NCBI GenBank assembly: GCA_902795835.1
Contig: CADBNA010000284.1
Span: 1 to 5,381, forward strand
DNA: 5,381 nt
Origin: an uncultured Lachnospiraceae bacterium
Lineage (GTDB): Bacteria; Bacillota_A; Clostridia; Lachnospirales; Lachnospiraceae
Direction: 5' to 3'
The notes under the pieces are model-generated. The model was not told the DNA's origin. It worked only from the letters and a program-made list of their open reading frames with translations, and ran no database searches. Below, in pieces: positions 1-5,381 of the stretch. The translations under genes were made by a program, and so were the position numbers. Every line of letters begins with the position of its first letter. Within the stretch, counting starts at the first letter, position 1.

Positions 1-32
1 CCTGAGATGTTCTGCTCCACGCCGTTCTGTTC
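1..32 (-). repeat. Second block of the pentapeptide repeat, cut by the window edge
   Basis: After about twenty non-repeat residues (codons 812-831, rich in Ala, Thr, Ser and Pro), the frame returns to EQNGV at codons 832-836 and EQNIS at 837-841, then leaves the window. The nucleotides match the degenerate units at 237-266 closely. The block may continue, so the total repeat number cannot be given. Confidence 0.7.
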
Positions 33-2525
33 TGTAGAAGTCAAATCTGATGCAGTTCCTTCTGCAGCGGACTGTCCGGCAGGTGCCGTGTCTGCAGCTG
101 GCTGCTCTGCGCCGTTTTGTCCCGCGCTGCCCTGCTCTGCGCCGTTTTGCCCCGCGCTGCCCTGCTCTGCGCCATTTTGTCCCGCGCTGCCCTGCTCCGC
201 GCTGTTTTGTTCCGCGCCGCCCTGCTCTGCATTGTTCTGCTCCACGCCGTTCTGTTCCACACAGTTCTGCTCTTCAGATGCCGGACCCAAACCATCCGGT
301 TCTGCCATACTCTCCCATACGGCTTCGGAAATCGTGGTCTCCTCTTCTGCTTCTGCAGGTTCAGCCGCGTTTTTTGCGGTCTGTTTCTCCGCCTGTTTTG
401 CAGCTCCTGCGGCAGGTATCAGAGGTTTTCCGGCAGCTGTGCCGGAGCTGCCCGTTTCGCCGGCAGCCAGCTCCTCAGATCTGCTTCTGGACTTACCGCC
501 GCCTGCCATTGCAGTTTCTTCGGGAACAGTAGACTCTACCGCCTGATTACTATCAGCAATTGTATATAAGTGGTACTCGGCCTCTTTTGTCCGGTCCAGA
601 GGCGTTTCAAAATCCCGGTCAAATTCAAACAGAACAGATCCGTTGGCGTAGTGTGCAGAAGACTCCTTATTGTCAATGGACAACATGTTATTCAGAAAAT
701 CACTGCAGAAGAGCAGAGAATCCTCGTCACCCTGCCACACCTGATCCGTGCCGCTTCCCGTACTCGTCCCTTTGATGAATTTCTTTTCAAAATCATCCGT
801 ATCCGAATATCTGCCGCCGGAAACCGTCCGGATCAAAGAATCCAGCGTCTCTCCCTCATGCAGACGTTCCATAATAGTATTGAGCCCGTACCGATAATCC
901 CCGCTATTCAGCTTTACTCCGATGCCGGCATAGGTTTTTTCTGCTTTCCAATCGTAGGCTGTCAGTCCCGCCAGATACAGACAGGCCAGATAGCCGGTCA
1001 CATACTTTGCCGGCATATTGGAAAGGTTTGCTCTCAGACTGTCCTCGTTTTGCCCTGCGTTTTCCAGATCATACGTTATCAGGCCGTCCTGCGAATCGCC
1101 CGGAAAAGCCTCTGTCAGGTAGGCTTTCAGAATACCCTTCCCGGAAAAGTCAGTCGTCAGAGCGGACAGGTCGCTGTCATACCGCAGCAGCTGGAATGTG
1201 TCGTGACGATACTGATAGACGTTTTCCACCGCGGAGCCCAGTCCTTCTATGAACCATGCGGGGAAGCGGGTGGCTTTGTACAGTTCAGTCTGCCGTGCTA
1301 TGGCTTTTTCCTTCTCTTCACCGGACAGGTTTTCGTCGACAAACAAATCTTCCGCGCGTACGGCCCCGCACATCCCGGAACGAAGGAAATCGTAGGTCAA
1401 TGCATGCATCATCTCATGCACAATGGTGTTTTCCAGAAGGACGGCAGTTTCTTCGTTTTCCAGGTTCAGAACAGCCTCTCCCTTATCATTGATATAGCTG
1501 AGGTAGGAAGCATTCACACACAAAAGATACCGGAATCTAATGGTCCGATCGGGTTCCTGATCGTGCCGCGCCCAGATATATGCCACAGAGCCGTCAAGGG
1601 TGTCTTCATGTTCCGGACAGCCATCATTGTCGCCTTTTCCATAGTAAATATACAGGCCGATCTCTCTGCTCATCCCTCCGTTGTCCCCTGCCGCCTGGAA
1701 GGTCAGAAAACTGGTCATCAGAAGATTCACGGCCTGCGGCTCAAGCCTGTTGATAATCAGGTCAACCAGCGTCTTCAGCTGTTCTGTGCCCAGACGCATT
1801 ACAGCTTCACAGGAACAGTGAATGTCGACCAGCTCATCCAGCTCACTGCTCCTGTCGAACTGATCCGTATCAAAGCCGTCCATCCCGCCGGGGACTGCTC
1901 CGCCGCCGTCAGTCGTTTCACCTTTATCAGTTCTTTCCGCGGAAACTGCAGTTCCGGAGTTCTGCTGCTGTGCCGGATAAGACGATCCTGCAAGCCGGCT
2001 GAGTACAGCATCCAGATTGACTGACCCTGGGAAGATCAGGAAAAAACCATGCTCGGCTATCCATACCGTCAGCAGGTTCTCCCCAAAGAGACCTGACAGA
2101 GACTCATCAATACAGATCCGGAATGTACCCGTCGCACTGTCTGTATCAAGAACCGTATACCCATCCGGCACAAAAAAGACAAGAACCGGAAAATACAGTC
2201 TGTCTTCCGCTGTTCCCTCCGCGAGACCGCCTGCCTCGTCCACCCACATGACGGGAATCTCCCACTGTACACCCTCAGCAGAGGTAACTGTGGCAGAAGT
2301 ATCCAGCGGCATTCCGGGCACCGGCATATCCACATCCGTCACCCGCAGTCCGCTCACGCCGACTGCTGCGGAATCACTTTCGCCGTCAGCTGATGCCTCG
2401 GCTGCCTCCAGCGGGATCATCACAGGCAGGTCCGCCGCATACACAGCAGACAACTGTCCCAGAAGCAAAAGGATACTGATGCAGAATGCCGCAAGTTTAC
2501 GTATACGATTTCTCACACGTTTCAT
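1..2525 (-). CDS. Exported putative zinc metallopeptidase (HEXXH) with pentapeptide-repeat tail, 3' end beyond window
   Basis: A single minus-strand frame stays open from the ATG at 2525-2523 to the left edge: 841 complete codons and no stop. Residues 1-30 form a signal peptide: basic MKRVRNRIRK, a hydrophobic core at about 11-29, and a likely cut after VYA at 28-30. Residues 55-175 look like a beta-rich surface domain (WEIPVMW at 88-94, YFPVLVFFVP at 111-120). A Gly/Gln/Asp-rich linker spans about 180-228. The putative catalytic domain runs from about 229 to 660. It contains IVHEMMHA with H370, E371 and H374, and 52 residues after H374 comes FPAWFIEG, whose E427 is the probable third zinc ligand, as in gluzincin/peptidase-MA folds. 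From about 660 the chain is low complexity, with pentapeptide repeats at 752-811 that restart at 832. The ribosome site is poor. The gene begins 50 bases after the regulator gene, so co-transcription is plausible. Exact family, substrate and C-terminal anchor are unknown. Export and the zinc motif are firm; enzymatic activity is inferred. Confidence 0.85.
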   Translation of the reverse strand, partial: MKRVRNRIRKLAAFCISILLLLGQLSAVYAADLPVMIPLEAAEASADGESDSAAVGVSGLRVTDVDMPVPGMPLDTSATVTSAEGVQWEIPVMWVDEAGGLAEGTAEDRLYFPVLVFFVPDGYTVLDTDSATGTFRICIDESLSGLFGENLLTVWIAEHGFFLIFPGSVNLDAVLSRLAGSSYPAQQQNSGTAVSAERTDKGETTDGGGAVPGGMDGFDTDQFDRSSELDELVDIHCSCEAVMRLGTEQLKTLVDLIINRLEPQAVNLLMTSFLTFQAAGDNGGMSREIGLYIYYGKGDNDGCPEHEDTLDGSVAYIWARHDQEPDRTIRFRYLLCVNASYLSYINDKGEAVLNLENEETAVLLENTIVHEMMHALTYDFLRSGMCGAVRAEDLFVDENLSGEEKEKAIARQTELYKATRFPAWFIEGLGSAVENVYQYRHDTFQLLRYDSDLSALTTDFSGKGILKAYLTEAFPGDSQDGLITYDLENAGQNEDSLRANLSNMPAKYVTGYLACLYLAGLTAYDWKAEKTYAGIGVKLNSGDYRYGLNTIMERLHEGETLDSLIRTVSGGRYSDTDDFEKKFIKGTSTGSGTDQVWQGDEDSLLFCSDFLNNMLSIDNKESSAHYANGSVLFEFDRDFETPLDRTKEAEYHLYTIADSNQAVESTVPEETAMAGGGKSRSRSEELAAGETGSSGTAAGKPLIPAAGAAKQAEKQTAKNAAEPAEAEEETTISEAVWESMAEPDGLGPASEEQNCVEQNGVEQNNAEQGGAEQNSAEQGSAGQNGAEQGSAGQNGAEQGSAGQNGAEQPAADTAPAGQSAAEGTASDLTSTEQNGVEQNIS
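93..272 (-). repeat. Coding pentapeptide repeat array, 12 units of [E/G]Q[N/G]x[A/V]
   Basis: Within the peptidase frame, codons 752-811 read as twelve five-residue units: EQNCV, EQNGV, EQNNA, EQGGA, EQNSA, EQGSA, GQNGA, EQGSA, GQNGA, EQGSA, GQNGA, EQPAA. At DNA level the units are 15 bp. The central part has become a 30-bp tandem repeat: copies at 102-131, 132-161 and 162-191 differ from one another at only one or two positions, and 192-221 is a slightly more diverged fourth copy. The remaining units at the 222-272 end are more degenerate, which suggests older repeats flanking a recent expansion. All unit lengths are multiples of three, so copy-number change would lengthen or shorten the tail without a frameshift. 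A likely role is a flexible, hydrophilic spacer between the peptidase domain and whatever lies at the C-terminus. Confidence 0.9.
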
Positions 2526-2536
2526 TTTGTATTTTG

Positions 2537-2542
2537 TCCCCC
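2537..2542 (-). promoter_or_regulatory. Weak ribosome binding site of the peptidase gene
   Basis: The minus strand reads GGGGGA eleven bases before the ATG at 2525. This is G-rich but longer-spaced and less canonical than the GGAGG sites of the two upstream genes. The ATG is still the best start, because a clean signal peptide begins exactly there. In the mRNA, CCTC a few bases upstream could pair with GGGG of this site across a five-base loop, which would lower its accessibility. That pairing is only four base pairs and is speculative. Confidence 0.45.
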
Positions 2543-2575
2543 AGTCTGAGGCATACTTTGGAGTTTCGGTTTTAA

Positions 2576-2779
2576 TCAATCTGCCTGCTCTTCCCAGAAA
2601 AGCTCATCCAGCGTTCTGTTCAGAATTCTGCATATGGCAATACAGAGTTTAATGGTCGGATTGTAATCACCCTTTTCTATGGCACTGATCGTCTGTCTGG
2701 ATACGCCGCAGGCTTTTGCCAGATCATCCTGTGACAGATCCTTCGCGGCGCGGGCAGCCTTCATTTTCAGATTCTTCAA
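2576..2779 (-). CDS. Small XRE (Cro/CI) family helix-turn-helix regulator, TTG start
   Basis: This 67-residue protein is almost entirely one Cro/CI-type DNA-binding domain. The family core is clear: LSQDDLAKACGVSRQTISAIEKG spans residues 15-37 (helix 2 at about 17-24, recognition helix 27-35), followed by YNPTIKLCIAICRILN and the closing LDELFWEE. The start is TTG at 2779-2777, eight bases after a perfect GGAGG. The next in-frame ATG (2764) would remove five residues and sit 23 bases from that site. Three bases separate it from the stop of the upstream membrane-protein gene, so the two are probably translationally coupled. Small regulators of this type next to a small membrane protein are common in Firmicutes and often control their own operon; autoregulation here is inferred. 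No ligand-binding or dimerisation extension is present. Confidence 0.93.
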   Translation of the reverse strand: MKNLKMKAARAAKDLSQDDLAKACGVSRQTISAIEKGDYNPTIKLCIAICRILNRTLDELFWEEQAD

Positions 2780-2782
2780 GGC

Positions 2783-3316
2783 TCATTCCTCCCCGGTCTC
2801 AGACCGCTGATCAACCATACGTTTGATGATCAGTTCTGCTGCAATTACACCGAACAGGATCAGAACCACCAGATTAACCACCGCAAATTCCGGCTCGCCG
2901 TTGCGGATCAGCCCGCCATGTGTGGCCGCGCCGATTACGGGAATGGCGTTCAGGAGGCAAAGTGCGATAAAGACAGCTGTATAGCGCTTCGGATTGTTGT
3001 TGATTCCCCAGTATGCGCCTTTCCAGATACAGTAGATGCACAATACAAACGCACCGATCATAATGCTGCAGAAGTGAAGAATAAAATCGCTGACAGGCAG
3101 CGGGATCTCCCCGGCTGAAAAAATCAGAAGTATGCACTCAAAAATCACGATGGCATAAAATCCGTACATATATCCGCGGCCACGGATGACCTTCTGACGC
3201 TCGTCATATTCCGTCAGGGCCCTGTGATTCATATTCACGACTTTAAATATGACCAGCGCAATCAGAAGTCCGACAAGCAGACCGACAGCTACTCCTGTTG
3301 ACTTAAAAATATTCAT
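2783..3316 (-). CDS. Small integral membrane protein with DERQ motif, partner of the XRE regulator
   Basis: This 177-residue protein has about five predicted membrane segments: roughly residues 7-27, 50-68, 75-98, 112-131 and 144-164. Between the first two is a charged loop, TEYDERQKVIRGRG (35-48). A DERQ-type loop of this kind occurs in several small uncharacterised membrane families of Firmicutes (I think of DUF2178-like proteins, but cannot confirm membership). The tail RMVDQRSETGEE is hydrophilic. There are no catalytic motifs, no ATPase domain and no transporter signature. Start: ATG at 3316 with GGAGG six bases upstream, a strong site. It is the first gene after a near-consensus promoter and is followed three bases later by the XRE regulator. 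A role in sensing or in modulating the regulator at the membrane is a guess from this pairing; the function is unknown. Confidence 0.88.
   Translation of the reverse strand: MNIFKSTGVAVGLLVGLLIALVIFKVVNMNHRALTEYDERQKVIRGRGYMYGFYAIVIFECILLIFSAGEIPLPVSDFILHFCSIMIGAFVLCIYCIWKGAYWGINNNPKRYTAVFIALCLLNAIPVIGAATHGGLIRNGEPEFAVVNLVVLILFGVIAAELIIKRMVDQRSETGEE
2788..2792 (-). promoter_or_regulatory. Ribosome binding site that decides the TTG start of the regulator
   Basis: GGAGG on the minus strand lies inside the last codons of the membrane-protein gene, eight bases before TTG at 2779. Its spacing fits the TTG and not the downstream in-frame ATG at 2764. An ATG formed at 2786-2784 is only one base from the site and is out of the regulator's frame. 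The arrangement fits translational coupling of the pair. Confidence 0.85.
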
Positions 3317-3322
3317 AACGAT

Positions 3323-3327
3323 CCTCC
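3323..3327 (-). promoter_or_regulatory. Strong ribosome binding site of the membrane-protein gene
   Basis: The minus strand reads GGGAGGATCGTT and then ATG, putting a full GGAGG six bases before the start at 3316. It fixes the start of the membrane protein. Confidence 0.85.
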
Positions 3328-3358
3328 CTGAAAAAACTGAGAAATAATGTGCTCAGGC

Positions 3359-3382
3359 AAAGGACTGCCGGCATGGTCCTTT
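3359..3382 (-). promoter_or_regulatory. Inverted repeat / hairpin in the leader of the membrane-protein operon
   Basis: Arms AAAGGAC and GTCCTTT (7 bp, perfect) flank a ten-base loop that itself contains the palindrome TGCCGGCA. It lies about 8-31 bases downstream of the predicted transcription start and upstream of the ribosome site. No T-run follows, so it is not an intrinsic terminator. It could be an operator for the XRE regulator or an mRNA-stabilising hairpin. The minus-strand heptamer GACCATG also occurs twice here (3372-3378 and 3388-3394, 16 bases apart), the second copy covering the predicted start of transcription. Confidence 0.45.
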
Positions 3383-3396
3383 CCTTTCATGGTCTG

Positions 3397-3425
3397 ATCA
3401 TACAACAGGAATAGAATAATGTCAA
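3397..3425 (-). promoter_or_regulatory. Near-consensus sigma-A promoter of the membrane protein / XRE operon
   Basis: On the minus strand, TTGACA (3425-3420, full match) is followed by exactly 17 bases and TATGAT (3402-3397, five of six). Transcription would begin near 3390 and leave a leader of about 74 bases before the ATG at 3316. It faces the membrane-protein gene and probably serves the regulator, and possibly the peptidase gene, since I see no good promoter in the 50-base gap before the latter. Such a strong core promoter next to dyads suggests repression rather than activation as the control mode (inference). Confidence 0.85.
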
Positions 3426-3432
3426 GTATATA

Positions 3433-3445
3433 TTACATTTTGTAA
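3433..3445 (-). promoter_or_regulatory. Perfect dyad TTACA-N3-TGTAA just upstream of the -35 element, candidate operator
   Basis: On either strand this stretch has the perfect arms TTACA and TGTAA separated by three bases. It ends seven bases before the -35 hexamer of the downstream promoter and begins ten bases past the phosphatase stop codon. ACA-spacer-TGT dyads are a usual shape for operators of small helix-turn-helix dimers, so this is a candidate site for the XRE regulator encoded downstream. The region is A+T-rich, so chance occurrence is possible. Confidence 0.4.
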
Positions 3446-3455
3446 GAAATAAAAT

Positions 3456-5255
3456 TTATTTTTCATCTGCCGGCCCGTTCCAGACCAGGCACATCATCGT
3501 CAGATCGTCAAACTGTTCTTCCTCTTTAACGAAATTATCTACATCAGCCCCGACGTTCTCAATGAGTTTCTTCGGGTCGGCATCGGGTTCGCGGTTCAGC
3601 GCTTCCAGAATGCGGTCCGTACCGAACATATTCTCATCCGCATCATTCGCCTCCGTCAGGCCGTCGGTATAGACAAACAGCCGGGATCCGGGTGTCAGCT
3701 GCAGCTCATATTCCTTGTACACAATATCTTCCATACCGCCGATAACGAAGCTGTGGCTGTCCTTTTTCAGGAAAAACCGCCCGTCTTCCTGTGTTAATAT
3801 GGGATATTCATGACCGGCATTGACTGCCGTGATCCGTCCCGTAGAGATCTCCAGGATTCCCAGCCAGACAGTCAGGAACATCTCTACTTTGTTGTTGCGG
3901 CATATTGCCAGATTTGCATCAGCCAGGATTTTTCCGGGAGATTTTCCCATCATAGCGTTGTTTGCAAGAATGATCCGGGATGCCATCATAAACAGCGCCG
4001 CCGGGATGCCTTTCCCGGAGACGTCGGCGATAAGCAGACACAGGTGATCGTCATCAATCAGGAAGAAATCATAGAAATCACCGCCTACTTCCCTTGCCGG
4101 ATCCATCGAAGCATAGATGTCAAATTCATTTCTGTCCGGAAAAGCCGGGAACGAATCAGGCAGCATGCTCGCCTGGATGCGGGAAGCAAGGTTCAGTTCC
4201 GTAATGATGCGCTCTTTCTCTGCCGTTATCGTCTCTATCTCGACCAGATAATCATCTATCTCTTCAGTCATGCAGATCACATCCCGCGTAAGCTCCCCGA
4301 TTTCATTATCGAAGCGAAGATCTGACAGGTCTGTCTTTACTGCCCTGCTGTCTTTTGTATGCATATACTGCTGGATATTTTTCTGGACCTTCCTGATGGG
4401 GTGGATAACGAAAAAATTGATCAGGAGCAGACAGATTATGGCCAGAATCACCAGCCCGATCATAACAGAACCGCTTCCCCGCAGCGTCTGTATCCAGATG
4501 GTTTTTCTCAGATTCGTCAGGTTATAGGTCAGTCCCAGCAAAACATCATGTTCGTCAAACGAATACAGGAATTCGTAATAATCCATATACGCACCCGCAT
4601 TTGCGAGATGGCTCACATGCCGGTGCGCATTCTGCATGCCGATCTGCTGGCTCTCTCCCACAGTGACGGTCACGCCCAGAGGATACGCATCCTCATAATC
4701 GAAGCCCCTGACACCGCCGGCCTCTGCCGCGCTGAAGAGGAAAAACTGTCTGTCATACGGTGCTTCCGTCACCACGGCAAACAGGAAATCAACGCCATAG
4801 CTTCTCTTGATCTCATTGATCCGCGTAATCAGCCAGGAATACGCGATTTCCGCGTAGAGTTCCTGTTCTTCATCGGTCAATGCCTCGATTTTCCTGGTAT
4901 CTGCATATCGGATTGACAGATTCGGCTGCGTCTTCCGAAGCAGTTTCAGCTTCTCTTCTGTCCTGGTTCCGGGGCCGAACTGCACATCATATTCGACATC
5001 CATCAGGAGGTGCTTCTCATACCAGTACTGCAGAAGCCAGCGGTAAGCCGGATACTCTTTTACGGCAAATTTTACTTCTTTCGCAATATTCGAAGCCCCT
5101 CTCTCCGCCGCACGCAGCACCGCCTCATCGGACCCGGCAGACTGTATGGAGTATCCAAAGGTGCCGGTCAGAACAATGCCAATTATAAAAATGACAGCAA
5201 CCTGAAGCAGCAATCCCGTTCTCTTGCGGTGTTTTTTATCTAAATATTTACTCAT
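3456..5255 (-). CDS. Membrane-anchored HAMP-domain SpoIIE/RsbU-type PP2C serine phosphatase
   Basis: Probably dephosphorylates a phosphoserine STAS-domain antagonist in a partner-switching pathway in response to an outside signal. Counting 599 residues from ATG 5255: membrane segment about 14-36; extracytoplasmic sensor about 37-262, possibly Cache-like; membrane segment about 263-284; HAMP about 284-337 (HPIRKV, then NEIGEL at 317-322); coiled-coil linker with LASRIQASMLP at 356-366; PP2C domain about 370-593. Metal-site motifs are complete: GGDFYD (D393, D396), ADVSGKG (D411), YTDG (D531), FDDLT (D583, D584), plus NAGHEYP at 479-485. Start: the in-frame ATG at 5351 lies upstream of the promoter, whereas 5255 follows AGGAG by four bases and opens directly with the basic MSKYLDKKHRKR before the membrane segment. 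No anti-sigma factor or STAS gene is in the window, so the target is unknown. Confidence 0.94.
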   Translation of the reverse strand: MSKYLDKKHRKRTGLLLQVAVIFIIGIVLTGTFGYSIQSAGSDEAVLRAAERGASNIAKEVKFAVKEYPAYRWLLQYWYEKHLLMDVEYDVQFGPGTRTEEKLKLLRKTQPNLSIRYADTRKIEALTDEEQELYAEIAYSWLITRINEIKRSYGVDFLFAVVTEAPYDRQFFLFSAAEAGGVRGFDYEDAYPLGVTVTVGESQQIGMQNAHRHVSHLANAGAYMDYYEFLYSFDEHDVLLGLTYNLTNLRKTIWIQTLRGSGSVMIGLVILAIICLLLINFFVIHPIRKVQKNIQQYMHTKDSRAVKTDLSDLRFDNEIGELTRDVICMTEEIDDYLVEIETITAEKERIITELNLASRIQASMLPDSFPAFPDRNEFDIYASMDPAREVGGDFYDFFLIDDDHLCLLIADVSGKGIPAALFMMASRIILANNAMMGKSPGKILADANLAICRNNKVEMFLTVWLGILEISTGRITAVNAGHEYPILTQEDGRFFLKKDSHSFVIGGMEDIVYKEYELQLTPGSRLFVYTDGLTEANDADENMFGTDRILEALNREPDADPKKLIENVGADVDNFVKEEEQFDDLTMMCLVWNGPADEK

Positions 5256-5259
5256 AGTA

Positions 5260-5264
5260 CTCCT
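5260..5264 (-). promoter_or_regulatory. Ribosome binding site that decides the phosphatase start
   Basis: The minus strand reads GGCAGGAGTACT and then ATG, giving AGGAG four bases before 5255. The spacing is short but usable. The in-frame ATG at 5276 has no comparable site. The octamer GTACTATG, which includes the chosen start, is repeated 21 bases upstream (5274-5281). Confidence 0.75.
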
Positions 5265-5309
5265 GCCATAATGCATAGTACGGCAATATAGTTCTATCAA
5301 TTCAGGAAA

Positions 5310-5338
5310 ATTATAACATACCGCAGGCCGCTCTTCAA
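5310..5338 (-). promoter_or_regulatory. Sigma-A-like promoter with extended -10, upstream of the phosphatase gene
   Basis: The minus strand has a perfect TATAAT (5315-5310) preceded by the extended element TGT, and 17 bases upstream a partial -35, TTGAAG (5338-5333, four of six). Transcription would start near 5303, leaving a leader of about 48 bases before ATG 5255. The extended -10 can compensate for the weaker -35. In the remaining bases to the right edge (5339-5381) I see no gene or terminator. Confidence 0.75.
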
Positions 5339-5381
5339 ATATTCTGTTCAAAGATGGAATCTATCCGTCAATTATTCGTTC

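Noticed and set aside
102..221. CRISPR-like array of 30-bp repeats
   Set aside because: The units are directly adjacent with no unique spacers, are a multiple of three, and lie in frame in a coding sequence.
7..569. Plus-strand frames with Cys/Ala/Pro-rich repeats (SAPFCPALPC type)
   Set aside because: These are reverse-complement shadows of the EQGSA/GQNGA coding repeat. All three plus frames show repeats because the DNA itself is repetitive.
570..2024. Plus-strand open frame of 484 codons
   Set aside because: It is the exact antisense register of the peptidase gene. It has no ribosome site, no domain pattern and an unnatural composition, whereas the minus strand has a signal peptide and HEXXH motif. 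It stays open because of the codon bias of the real gene.
1..2525. Flagellinolysin (flagellin with internal protease domain)
   Set aside because: The peptidase core recalls it, but the protein starts with a signal peptide, and I see no flagellin N-terminal domain in the N-terminal part.
2576..3316. Toxin-antitoxin pair
   Set aside because: The XRE protein could resemble an antitoxin, but the partner is a 177-residue protein with five membrane segments and no known toxin motif, and it precedes the regulator. Nothing positive supports toxicity.
3446..3462. Intrinsic terminator after the phosphatase gene
   Set aside because: The arms AAATAAA and TTTATTT are only A-T pairs with almost no loop. 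The structure would be too weak, so I see no convincing terminator in this gap.
3810..4916. Plus-strand open frames over the phosphatase gene
   Set aside because: They are antisense to a clearly recognisable HAMP/PP2C protein and show no ribosome sites or domain features.
5339..5374. Second promoter starting from TTGACG near the right edge
   Set aside because: A -35-like TTGACG is present, but no acceptable -10 lies 16-18 bases downstream; the TATAAT promoter at 5310-5338 is much better.

Overview
The window (about 52% G+C by eye) looks like chromosomal DNA of a Gram-positive anaerobe of the Clostridia, most likely a Lachnospiraceae-type gut bacterium. The basis is Shine-Dalgarno sites of the GGAGG type, sigma-A-like promoters, an RsbU/SpoIIE-type phosphatase, and a secreted zinc-peptidase-like protein of a kind I associate with Lachnospiraceae. 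The organism call is inference. All convincing genes lie on the minus strand, so the window is best read from right to left.

Right end (5381 to 3456): a sigma-A-like promoter with an extended -10 element drives a 599-residue membrane protein. It has an N-terminal membrane segment, a large outside sensor region, a second membrane segment, a HAMP domain and a C-terminal PP2C/SpoIIE phosphatase domain with all expected metal-binding aspartates. The promoter position shows that the start codon is at 5255, not the in-frame ATG at 5351.

Middle (3455 to 2576): a 139-base intergenic region holds a near-consensus promoter (TTGACA, 17 bases, TATGAT), a perfect dyad just upstream of it, and a hairpin in the leader. 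It is followed by a tightly coupled pair: a small protein with five predicted membrane segments, then a 67-residue Cro/CI-type DNA-binding regulator. The regulator starts at a TTG, and its ribosome binding site lies inside the end of the membrane protein gene.

Left end (2525 to 1): one uninterrupted minus-strand reading frame of at least 841 codons runs off the left edge. It encodes an exported protein with a signal peptide, an N-terminal surface-type domain, a zinc-metallopeptidase-like domain (HEMMH at residues 370-374, probable third ligand E427), and a long low-complexity tail. The tail contains a pentapeptide repeat array built on the EQNGA/EQGSA theme, expanded at DNA level as a 30-bp tandem repeat. 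The 3' end and any cell-wall anchor are outside the window.

Read together, the window holds an environment-sensing phosphatase of the partner-switching kind, a regulator/membrane-protein module that may control itself, and a surface or secreted peptidase that may be co-transcribed with that module. I see no RNA genes, CRISPR arrays, insertion sequences, attachment sites or replication origins. The most unusual element is the repeat-bearing putative peptidase.
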